The position numbers were made by a program, and so were the translations under genes. The notes under the pieces were generated by a model. It was given only the letters and a program-made list of their open reading frames with translations. It was not told the origin of the DNA and did no database searches. A DNA stretch of 64,000 nucleotides, taken from contig CAVZWW010000003.1 in assembly GCA_963779225.1 (NCBI GenBank), forward strand, positions 992,001 to 1,056,000, written 5' to 3'. This stretch comes from CAVPCZ01 sp963779225 (GTDB lineage Bacteria; Bacteroidota; Ignavibacteria; UBA10030; UBA6906). Positions 51,426 to 59,392 of the stretch are shown piece by piece (position 1 is the first letter of the stretch; the number at the start of each line of letters is the position of its first letter).

Positions 51426-53795
51426 ATGAAGATTGTGTACCACTTGCTTGTCGTCTTTTTGCTGTTGTCGGTTGTTGTCCCTGCCTCGTCACAAACTCCC
51501 CCCAAGCGGGAATTCCGCGCGGCATGGGTGGCTTCGGTCACGAATCTGGACTGGCCCTCCGCGCCGGGCGGAACACCGGCAACACAAAAGACACAGCTGG
51601 TGAACCTCCTGGATGCATTACAGGCGGCCGGTATCAATGTGGTCATCTTCCAGGTCCGGCCGGAGTGTGACGCCCTGTATGCATCCCCCTACGAGCCCTG
51701 GTCGTACTACCTGACGGGCGCGCAAGGTGCCGGTCCGAACCCCGCTTATGATCCGCTGCAATTCGCGGTGGAAGAAGCGCACAAACGGGGGATGGAATTG
51801 CATGCATGGTTCAACCCCTACAGGGCCGTGCGAAGCATCGGCCAATATCCCATTGCCGCATCGCATGTTTCTGCAGCGCATCCGGACTGGATCCTGACGT
51901 TTCCCAGCACTAAGCTCAAGATCTTGAATCCCGGCCTCCAGGACGTACGGGACCATGTGGCCAGGATTGTCGCGGATATTGTCAGGCGGTACGATGTGGA
52001 CGGCGTCCACGCTGACGACTATTTCTACCCCTACGATCCCATTATCACCAATGAAGACGCCGCCACGTTTGCGGCATACCCGAGAGGTTTTGTCAACATC
52101 GGCGACTGGCGCCGCGACAACGTGAACCTGCTCATGAAAATGGTGACTGACAGCATCGCCGCCATCAAACCCTTCGTCAAGTTCGGTATGAGCCCGTTCG
52201 GGATCTGGAAAAACGGCGTCCCTCCGGGAATCATCGGTCTGGATGCGTACAACACCATCTACGGAGACGCGATTGCCTGGCTGCAGCAACGGAGTGTCGA
52301 CTACCTGACACCGCAACTCTACTGGCCGATCGGGGGTAACCAGGACTATGTGCGGTTGATGAACTGGTGGGCCGATTCCTGTGCCTCCAATGGACGCCAT
52401 CTTTATCCGGGACACGGGGCATATCGCATTCCTTCATGGTCCGCCGGCGAGCTGCCGGCGCAGATACGCCTGAACCGGGGGAATCCCAAGGCCGGCGGGA
52501 GCGTGTTCTTCAGAGCCTATCAGGGCGTTCTGGACAACCCGAAGGGTTTTCTGGATTCGCTGCGGAATGATTTCTACAAGTATCCTTCGCTCCTGCCATC
52601 CATGGCGTGGAAGGATATTGTGCCCCCCTACATGCCGCGGAACATACGGTACGACAAACCGTCACCGGCGGAGACTGCGGCACTTCTCTGGGATCTTCCG
52701 CTCACGGCGCCTGACGGCGATACCGCCTCGCGCTATGCAGTCTACCGGTTTGACCATACCCCCGCACTACCGGCTGATCTCGCCGATGCGCAACACCTGC
52801 TGGCTGTTGTGGGCGCACGGCTGTACACCCCGCCGACTCCTCCCCCGGGTGGACCGTACTCATATGTTGTCACAGCGCTCGACCGCAACTTCAATGAAAG
52901 CGAACCGAGTACTGTGCTCGTTCTCGGGGCACCGCCTGTGCCCGTCCTGGCGACGCCCGCAAACGGAACATCCGCGGTTGCCGAGAGCGTGCTGGTCACC
53001 TGGCGGAGTGTGACACTTGCTTCCTTCTATCATCTCCAGGTGGCGACCGATTCATCCTTTGCCGCGGCGCTTGTCGTGAATGATTCCACAATCACCGATA
53101 CCGTGAAGACGGTGCGCGGATATGCAGGTCTCTCCAGTATCTACTGGCGTGTCCGGTCAAAGAATGGTGCCGGTGTGTCAGACTTTTCGGATCCGTTTGT
53201 TTTTGCTTCAGGGTTCCCTGCGGTAACTGTCCCCGTGTACCCGGCCAATTCGGCACTTGATGTGCCGGTCCAGATTACCCTGTGCTGGGGCAACACCGCC
53301 GGGGCTACCTCGTACCGGGTGCAAATGGCGATCTCATCCAACTTTACACCAACAGTTGTGGACACGGCCAATCTGAGTGATACGACGTTCACTCCCGGGC
53401 TCCTCGACTACTACAAGATCTACTTCTGGAGGGTCAAGGCCTCCAACACCCTCGGGGCCGCCGAATGGTCTCCATACTATCGTTTCCGGACGGTCCAGGT
53501 GACCACGGTGGATCGCCAGGATCTGGTGCCGGAGGCGTATGCGCTGAGCCAGAACTATCCTAACCCGTTCAATCCCACGACCACGATTCAGATCGCCGTC
53601 CCTTCCGCGGGGCGTGTCGTCTTGAAAGTGTTCGACGTTCTGGGGAGGGAAGAGACCACGCTCGTGGACGCCGATATGCCCGCAGGCAGCTACACCGTCA
53701 CGTTCGATGCAAGTCGTCTGGCAAGCGGGACCTATTTCTACCGTATGCAGGCGGGGGAATTTGTGGCGACGAAGCGGATGCTTCTCCTTCGATAG
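51426..53795 (+). CDS. GHL10-family (DUF187) glycoside hydrolase-like protein with T9SS sorting domain
   Basis: The protein has 789 residues from the ATG at 51426 (AAGGAAAG upstream). After the signal peptide comes F-R-A-A-W-V-A-S-V-T-N-L-D-W-P, then M-E-L-H-A-W-F-N-P-Y-R and V-D-G-V-H-A-D-D-Y-F-Y-P, the signature of the DUF187/GHL10 TIM-barrel family (about 25-360) that includes YngK-like proteins. Two or three fibronectin-like domains (about 400-700) and the T9SS tail (N-Y-P-N-P-F-N-P, nt 53553; ends R-M-L-L-L-R) follow. The family is thought to act on glycans, possibly de-N-acetylated cell-wall or biofilm polymers; the substrate here is not known. It precedes the cell-wall operon, separated by 146 bases without a clear terminator. 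Confidence 0.88.
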   Translation: MKIVYHLLVVFLLLSVVVPASSQTPPKREFRAAWVASVTNLDWPSAPGGTPATQKTQLVNLLDALQAAGINVVIFQVRPECDALYASPYEPWSYYLTGAQGAGPNPAYDPLQFAVEEAHKRGMELHAWFNPYRAVRSIGQYPIAASHVSAAHPDWILTFPSTKLKILNPGLQDVRDHVARIVADIVRRYDVDGVHADDYFYPYDPIITNEDAATFAAYPRGFVNIGDWRRDNVNLLMKMVTDSIAAIKPFVKFGMSPFGIWKNGVPPGIIGLDAYNTIYGDAIAWLQQRSVDYLTPQLYWPIGGNQDYVRLMNWWADSCASNGRHLYPGHGAYRIPSWSAGELPAQIRLNRGNPKAGGSVFFRAYQGVLDNPKGFLDSLRNDFYKYPSLLPSMAWKDIVPPYMPRNIRYDKPSPAETAALLWDLPLTAPDGDTASRYAVYRFDHTPALPADLADAQHLLAVVGARLYTPPTPPPGGPYSYVVTALDRNFNESEPSTVLVLGAPPVPVLATPANGTSAVAESVLVTWRSVTLASFYHLQVATDSSFAAALVVNDSTITDTVKTVRGYAGLSSIYWRVRSKNGAGVSDFSDPFVFASGFPAVTVPVYPANSALDVPVQITLCWGNTAGATSYRVQMAISSNFTPTVVDTANLSDTTFTPGLLDYYKIYFWRVKASNTLGAAEWSPYYRFRTVQVTTVDRQDLVPEAYALSQNYPNPFNPTTTIQIAVPSAGRVVLKVFDVLGREETTLVDADMPAGSYTVTFDASRLASGTYFYRMQAGEFVATKRMLLLR

Positions 53796-53941
53796 GGACC
53801 AGGTGCCTGAGGCCATGCACCTCCGGCCGGATGGGGAGAGTTGCCGACACGGGAGTCACGACGGGAAATCCTGCGGGCCGCGGAATCTTCCTCCGGCATG
53901 CACTGCTGGAAAGTGAACAGGAATCATGAGAAGGTGTTTCT

Positions 53942-55186
53942 ATGAAACTGATCAAAAGCGGACGGGAATGGATCGGCGTTTGGCTGATCATGGCCTGTCT
54001 CTGTATAGCTACCGGCCTGGCGACGAGCACCGGAATCGCACAGACGACGGAGAATGGTATGATTGGTGATCTGATCAAAGAAGCACGGCTACAACTTGCG
54101 CCGGACCGGCGAACGACGGTTTTCAACGTACATGCCGAAACACGGGGCCCGGTGACCATCCTGACGGGCGAAATCCACAGCCCGGCCCTCAAGGAACGGC
54201 TGCTCGGGCTCCTGAAAGAGAAAGGCATGACATCCATCGTCGACAGCATCACCACCCTGCCACAACCATCACTGGGCGAGAAAACCTACGCGGTGGTCAG
54301 CCTCAGTGTGGCCAACATCAGAACCAAACCGGACCATCCGGCGGAACTGGGAACCCAGGCGATTCTGGGAACACCTCTCCGGGTTTTGAAAAAGGAAGAG
54401 GGGGGATGGTACTATGTTCAGACGCCCGATGAGTATCTGGGATGGACGGACGACCGGATCGTGCTCATGACCGAGGCCGAATTTTCCGGCTGGGGGCGGC
54501 TGCCAAAGGTGATCATCACTACAGAATGGACCATCGCGCGGGAAAAGCCGGAGGCAGGGAGCCAGGCGGTCAGCGACCTCGTTGCCGGATGTCTCCTTGC
54601 GCTCAAGGCGGATGCAGGTGCCTTCTATGAAGTCGGGTATCCAGACGGACGAAGTGCCTTTGTACAGAAAGAGGAAGCAGCACCCTATGCCCGGTGGCTC
54701 GAGCATGTGCAGGCAACGCCCGAAGCGATTGTGAGCACGGCAAAACGGTTCTTCGGAGTGCCATATTTCTGGGGAGGGACGTCTGCGAAATGCATGGATT
54801 GTTCCGGATTTACCAAGACGGTCTACTTCCTGAACGGGCTCCTTCTCCCCCGGGATGCGAGCCAGCAGGTATTCGTCGGTGAACTTGTAGAGACGGCCGG
54901 CGATGTGAACCTCCGGCCGGGCGATCTGCTCTTCTTCGGGTTCAAGGCCACGCCGGAACGGCGCGAGCGTGTGACACACGTTGCCATCTCCCTCGGAGGG
55001 AAACGGTTTATCCACGCTTCAGGTGGGACGGGAGTTTGCGTCAACAGCCTTGATCCCGGGGAAGCAGACTACAGTGAATTCCGCGAGGAGACATTCCTCC
55101 GGGCAAAGAGAATCATCGGCAGTGCAAAAGAGTCCGGTGTGAAATCCCTGAGGGAACTCCCCTATTATGGCAGACAGGCACAGTAA
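53942..55186 (+). CDS. SH3b-NlpC/P60 endopeptidase (YkfC-like)
   Basis: The 414-residue protein has a signal peptide (to about 33), a small BON-like alpha/beta segment (about 55-108), two bacterial SH3 modules (about 115-245) and an NlpC/P60 domain. The catalytic triad is visible: Cys287 in D-C-S-G-F, His346 in T-H-V-A-I-S, and His358 in F-I-H-A-S-G. This matches gamma-D-glutamyl-L-diamino-acid endopeptidases that cut released muropeptides to give L-Ala-D-Glu. GAGAAGG precedes the ATG. The epimerase gene that follows overlaps it by 20 bases, the same partnership as ykfC-ykfB in Bacillus. First gene of the 53.9-64 kb operon. Confidence 0.92.
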   Translation: MKLIKSGREWIGVWLIMACLCIATGLATSTGIAQTTENGMIGDLIKEARLQLAPDRRTTVFNVHAETRGPVTILTGEIHSPALKERLLGLLKEKGMTSIVDSITTLPQPSLGEKTYAVVSLSVANIRTKPDHPAELGTQAILGTPLRVLKKEEGGWYYVQTPDEYLGWTDDRIVLMTEAEFSGWGRLPKVIITTEWTIAREKPEAGSQAVSDLVAGCLLALKADAGAFYEVGYPDGRSAFVQKEEAAPYARWLEHVQATPEAIVSTAKRFFGVPYFWGGTSAKCMDCSGFTKTVYFLNGLLLPRDASQQVFVGELVETAGDVNLRPGDLLFFGFKATPERRERVTHVAISLGGKRFIHASGGTGVCVNSLDPGEADYSEFREETFLRAKRIIGSAKESGVKSLRELPYYGRQAQ

Positions 55187-56369
55187 GCATCCTGCGCACC
55201 CGTCCCCCCCATCCTTCCTTCGAAACGAAGAGGGGGAGCCCGGGCAGCGTACCACGCGGCGTGATTTTCTCCGTTACGTAACTCTCGCAGGAGCGGCGGT
55301 CGCACTCGGCCCGCGCGCCGGCAATGTCCCTTCTTTCACCATTCCGGTCACCGACATGAAACTCCGATTCTACCCCTATACGCTCGAACTGAAACACGTC
55401 TTCACCATTGCCACCAGTTCCCGCACCACCACACCCGTGATGATGGTGGAGGTGGAACAGGATGGCATCACCGGATACGGCGAGGCTTCCATGCCTCCAT
55501 ATCTGGGCGAAAGCCAGGAGAGTGCGCGCGCCTTTCTCTCGAAAGTTGACCTTTCGCGCTTTTCCTCCCCCTATACTCTTGAAGACGTGCTGGCGGATAT
55601 TGATGCCATCGCCCCCGGGAATCCGGCCGCAAAAGCCGCGGTGGATATTGCGCTCCACGACTGGATCGGAAAGAAATTCGGGCAGCCCTGGTACCGCATC
55701 TGGGGACTGGATCCCGCCAAGACCCCGGTGACCTCTTTCACCATTGGGATCGACACACAGGAGGTCGTGCGGCAAAAGACCCGCGAGGCGGAGATCTACA
55801 AAGTGTTGAAGGTGAAACTGGGCCGCGAGACGGACAGGATGATGATCGAAACGATCCGCGAGGTATCGGACAGTCCGATCTCGGTGGACGTCAACCAGGG
55901 ATGGAAGGACCGGAATGAGGCTCTGAAGATGATCGAGTGGCTGGCCACAAAGAATATTCTCTTCGTGGAACAGCCGATGCCGAAGGAACAGGTGGACGAC
56001 ATCGCCTGGCTCCGCGAGAAAAGCCCCCTGCCGTTGATCGGCGACGAGAGCGTGCAGCGCCTCCCGGATGTGCGGAAGGCCTGGGGAGTGTACGACGGCG
56101 TGAACATCAAGCTGATGAAGTGCACCGGTATGCGCGAAGCCTATAAGATGATCACGCTGGCAAGGGCGCTCGAGATGAAAGTGATGATCGGCTGCATGAC
56201 CGAGACCTCCTGCGCCATTTCCGCAGCCGCGCAGATGTCGCCGCTGGTGGATTGGGCGGACCTGGACGGCGCGGTGCTCATCAAGAACGACCTGTTCGAC
56301 GGCGCAACGATCGTGAACGGCAAGGTCACGCTTCCCGACCGTCCGGGGATCGGCGTTGTGAAGCACTAG
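55167..56369 (+). CDS. L-Ala-D/L-Glu epimerase-like enolase-superfamily enzyme (YkfB-like), Tat-exported
   Basis: The 400-residue protein has a Tat-type signal T-T-R-R-D-F-L-R-Y (29-37) followed by a hydrophobic stretch. The active-site residues are in place: the K-x-K pair Lys215/Lys217 (V-L-K-V-K), metal ligands Asp241 (D-V-N-Q-G-W), Glu268 (V-E-Q-P) and Asp293 (G-D-E-S), and Lys315 (N-I-K-L-M-K). Dipeptide epimerases convert the L-Ala-D-Glu released from murein to L-Ala-L-Glu for normal peptidase use. The Tat signal is noteworthy because ykfB-type enzymes are usually cytoplasmic; here the reaction may occur in the periplasm beside the exported NlpC/P60 protein. The 20-base overlap supports co-expression. 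Confidence 0.9.
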   Translation: MADRHSKHPAHPSPPSFLRNEEGEPGQRTTRRDFLRYVTLAGAAVALGPRAGNVPSFTIPVTDMKLRFYPYTLELKHVFTIATSSRTTTPVMMVEVEQDGITGYGEASMPPYLGESQESARAFLSKVDLSRFSSPYTLEDVLADIDAIAPGNPAAKAAVDIALHDWIGKKFGQPWYRIWGLDPAKTPVTSFTIGIDTQEVVRQKTREAEIYKVLKVKLGRETDRMMIETIREVSDSPISVDVNQGWKDRNEALKMIEWLATKNILFVEQPMPKEQVDDIAWLREKSPLPLIGDESVQRLPDVRKAWGVYDGVNIKLMKCTGMREAYKMITLARALEMKVMIGCMTETSCAISAAAQMSPLVDWADLDGAVLIKNDLFDGATIVNGKVTLPDRPGIGVVKH

Positions 56370-56478
56370 CATCGGGCTTTTCCGCGCCCGGGCGCAACAA
56401 GCGCGGATGGATGTTCCCTATGTGGGCCCCGTATCTTTGCGCAAAGAGGACAACGCGCCACCCCAACAAGGTATTCCC

Positions 56479-57630
56479 GTGAACTCTCCGACACAGCAAT
56501 CACGTCTCCTCTCGCTCGATGCATTCCGTGGAGCGACCATTGCCGGCATGATCCTCGTCAATAACCCGGGCACCTGGGGAGATATCTATCCCCAGCTCCG
56601 GCATGCCGCCTGGCACGGGTGGACGTTTACCGATTTCATTTTTCCGTTCTTTCTCTGGATCGTCGGCGTTTCCATGACGCTCTCGTTTGCCAAACGAGTC
56701 CAGCAGGGGGCTGACAAGAAACACCTCCTCCTGCACGTTCTGCGCCGGGCGGCCATCATCTTCGGTCTGGGGCTCTTCCTGACTGGATTTCCATTCGGGC
56801 TTTTCTTCGGACATACTTTTTCGTGGGAGCACATCCGGATCCCCGGTGTTCTCCAGCGCATCGCCGTCTGCTACCTCATTGCCAGTACCATCTTCATGTA
56901 TTCGGGCATCCGGGGTCAGATCGCCTGGATTGTGGGGCTGCTGGCATCGTACTGGCTGATGATCACGCTGATTCCCGTTCCCGGGTACGGTGCGGGCATC
57001 CTTGAACCCCTTGGGAGTCTGGCATGGCATGTGGATTCGAATCTCCTTGCCGGCCACACCTGGAGGGGTGCTCCTGTGCCGGGATTCGATCCGGAGGGAA
57101 TTCTGAGCACCATCCCGGCCATTGCGACAACACTTCTCGGTGTCCTCACCGGCCACTGGCTGCGGACTGACCATTCACGGGAGGAAAAAACCGCCTGGAT
57201 GTTTGTCGCCGGGAATTTCCTTCTCCTCCTCGGTGCGATTCTTGACATCTGGATGCCGATCAACAAAGGTCTGTGGACCAGCAGCTACGTTGTGTTCATG
57301 GGTGGCTGGGCGCTGGTGTGCCTTGCCATGTTCTACTGGCTGATCGACGTCAAAGGATATACGAAGTGGGCGACGCCGTTCGTCATCTATGGAATGAACG
57401 CGATTACCGTCTTCGTCCTCTCCGGACTTATCGCAAAGTCCATGGGGCTGATCCGCTGGACGCAGGCTGACGGGACGGTGATCTCTTTGCAGCGGTACCT
57501 GTACACGACCCTGTTTGCCCCTCTTGCCAGTCCCCTGAACGCATCGTTGCTCTGGGCCATTTGCTTTATTACGGTCATGTTCGGCGTGGTCTGGTTCATG
57601 TGGAAGAAGAAATGGTTTTTGAAGGTCTAA
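56479..57630 (+). CDS. NagX/HGSNAT-like membrane acyltransferase (DUF5009 type)
   Basis: The protein has 383 residues from a GTG at 56479 with AAGG upstream; an in-frame ATG at 56407 would add 24 polar residues without a ribosome site. The opening R-L-L-S-L-D-A-F-R-G-A-T-I-A-G-M-I-L-V-N-N-P-G-T-W is diagnostic of this family. About 10-11 membrane spans follow, with F-P-F-F-L-W-I-V-G-V-S-M, G-V-L-Q-R-I-A-V-C-Y and F-D-P-E-G-I-L-S-T-I-P-A. Human HGSNAT transfers acetyl groups across a membrane to glucosamine ends; bacterial relatives sit in GlcNAc and cell-wall catabolic clusters. Here it may acetylate amino sugars derived from peptidoglycan. It lies between the epimerase and the beta-lactamase-fold fusion. 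Confidence 0.87.
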   Translation: MNSPTQQSRLLSLDAFRGATIAGMILVNNPGTWGDIYPQLRHAAWHGWTFTDFIFPFFLWIVGVSMTLSFAKRVQQGADKKHLLLHVLRRAAIIFGLGLFLTGFPFGLFFGHTFSWEHIRIPGVLQRIAVCYLIASTIFMYSGIRGQIAWIVGLLASYWLMITLIPVPGYGAGILEPLGSLAWHVDSNLLAGHTWRGAPVPGFDPEGILSTIPAIATTLLGVLTGHWLRTDHSREEKTAWMFVAGNFLLLLGAILDIWMPINKGLWTSSYVVFMGGWALVCLAMFYWLIDVKGYTKWATPFVIYGMNAITVFVLSGLIAKSMGLIRWTQADGTVISLQRYLYTTLFAPLASPLNASLLWAICFITVMFGVVWFMWKKKWFLKV

Positions 57631-57649
57631 ATGGAGTGAGACGTTAAGA

Positions 57650-59374
57650 ATGCGAATGCACACACTCATCCAAACCATTATCCTTATGGCAACAGTCCCG
57701 GTATTTGCCGCCGCACAGTCCTCACAGGATGCACTTCTCAAAGAGATTCAGAAGTTCGAACGGGAATACGGTGGCCATCTTGGTGTGATGGCGAAGAATC
57801 TCAAGACCGGTGAGGAGTTCCGTTACAACGCGGCGGAACGGTTTCCCACCGCGAGCGTGATCAAATTCCCCGTGATGGTGGCATATTACCAGGCGGTGAG
57901 CGAAGGACGGATCGATCCGCAACAGCGCATCACCCTGACCGCGTCGGATAAAAAGCCGAGCCTGTTGCAGCAGCTCGGAGACGGTTTGACCATGACCATC
58001 CAGGATGCCGTCCGGCTGATGATTGTGCTGAGCGACAATACCGCAACAAACCTCGTTCTTGACAGGCTGGCGGATACACATGCCGCCCGGCTGCAGACGG
58101 TGAATGATCTGATGATCCGTCTCGGACTCAAGAATACCCGGTTGTTGAACCGTCTCTATACGTGGGACACAAAGCAGCCGACTCCGGAGGGGATCCGGTA
58201 TGGCATCGGGGTCTCGACACCCGAAGATATGGTTGTGCTCCTGGAGGGCCTCTACCGGAAGACCCTCATCAATGAAAAGGCCTCGGAAGCGATGACCGAG
58301 GTGCTGCAGGCGCAATTCTATGACGACATGATTCCGCGCCTGCTTCCTGCGCAGGAGTGTGAGCGGCTCTCGGTTGCCCACAAAACCGGATTCGTCCAGG
58401 AATCGAAAGTGGATGTCGGGCTCATTCTCTCTGACCGGGCCGACATTGCGATGGCGATTTTCATCGACAAGCACCCCGATCATGCCGAAGGCCTGAACAA
58501 CACCGCCCTCCTTCTGGCGGGGTTTGTTTCCCGGGCCATCTGGAATCACTTCACCGGCATGACGGGGTACACGCCGGGACGGGTGAATACCGCACACGTG
58601 GATTGGAACATGATTCCGGGCGGCAAGTGGGGGATCTGGCGCTCACCGGTCGCACCCTTTCCGCATCCTGAGCGGGCCAACGGCTTGACACGCTCAGACG
58701 GCACGCACTACCCCTGGTTTCCCCACTACGCGGACAGCAGTCTCGTGGTGTTCGTCCCGGCGAACCTGAAGGCGACGGACAACGGTGTGAACCTGATGGT
58801 GCACTTCCACGGACACATGAACGATAACATGGGGGTACTGGAACGATACGGAATTCCCCAGGCTCTGGTTGCAGAACACACCAATGCCATCCTGGTGCTT
58901 CCGCAGGGGCCCTACCGTGCGCGCGATTCCTTCGGAGGGAAGATGGAAGATCCCGGCGGACTCGAGCGCATGGTGAACGACGTCCTGATGACCCTGAAGA
59001 AGGAAGAGGTCATCAAGGAGGCAAAACTGGACAGGCTCATTCTTTCCGCCCACAGCGGCGGGTACCGTCCGGTGGCGTTCTGTCTGGACCGCGGTGGGCT
59101 CAATGCGCACATCACGGACCTGTTTCTTTTTGACGCCTTCTACGGTAACTTCGACCTGTATCGTGCGTGGTTGCTCGGGGGGAAAGGGATCATCAATGCC
59201 GCGTACACCGATCACCTGGCGGAAGAGCACACCTCGTTTGCGGCCGGTCTTGATCCGCAAATAGCGGGGCGTTTCCACAGCACACATACACCGGTGGAAC
59301 ACGATCAGGTTCTGCAGGAATTTCTGCGTCCGTGGTTGAGGCAACTCCCCGAGACCTGGAAAATCACACCTTAA
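57650..59374 (+). CDS. Fusion of a class A beta-lactamase-fold serine hydrolase and an alpha/beta hydrolase-like domain
   Basis: The 574-residue protein has a signal peptide to about 23. Residues 30-300 form a beta-lactamase-like domain with all three motifs: Ser69-x-x-Lys72 (S-V-I-K), S-D-N at 128-130 and K-T-G at 245-247. Residues 315-574 resemble an alpha/beta hydrolase: F-H-G-H at 386-389 (oxyanion region), L-V-L-P-Q-G-P, and a nucleophile elbow S-A-H-S-G-G with Ser469. The first domain could be a D,D-peptidase or muropeptide hydrolase rather than a resistance enzyme, given the neighbours. The second may be an esterase acting on the same material. It starts 19 bases after the acyltransferase stop. 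Confidence 0.85.
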   Translation: MRMHTLIQTIILMATVPVFAAAQSSQDALLKEIQKFEREYGGHLGVMAKNLKTGEEFRYNAAERFPTASVIKFPVMVAYYQAVSEGRIDPQQRITLTASDKKPSLLQQLGDGLTMTIQDAVRLMIVLSDNTATNLVLDRLADTHAARLQTVNDLMIRLGLKNTRLLNRLYTWDTKQPTPEGIRYGIGVSTPEDMVVLLEGLYRKTLINEKASEAMTEVLQAQFYDDMIPRLLPAQECERLSVAHKTGFVQESKVDVGLILSDRADIAMAIFIDKHPDHAEGLNNTALLLAGFVSRAIWNHFTGMTGYTPGRVNTAHVDWNMIPGGKWGIWRSPVAPFPHPERANGLTRSDGTHYPWFPHYADSSLVVFVPANLKATDNGVNLMVHFHGHMNDNMGVLERYGIPQALVAEHTNAILVLPQGPYRARDSFGGKMEDPGGLERMVNDVLMTLKKEEVIKEAKLDRLILSAHSGGYRPVAFCLDRGGLNAHITDLFLFDAFYGNFDLYRAWLLGGKGIINAAYTDHLAEEHTSFAAGLDPQIAGRFHSTHTPVEHDQVLQEFLRPWLRQLPETWKITP

Positions 59375-59392
59375 CATCAGCACTGGATCATT

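Noticed and set aside
13700..53580. Dispersed DNA repeats around cagaactatccgaatccg
   Set aside because: The similarity comes from the conserved protein motif of the T9SS domains, with codon variation between copies, not from a mobile or recombinational repeat.
57650..58560. Antibiotic-resistance beta-lactamase
   Set aside because: The active-site motifs are present, but it is fused to another hydrolase and lies in a cell-wall salvage operon; resistance cannot be claimed.
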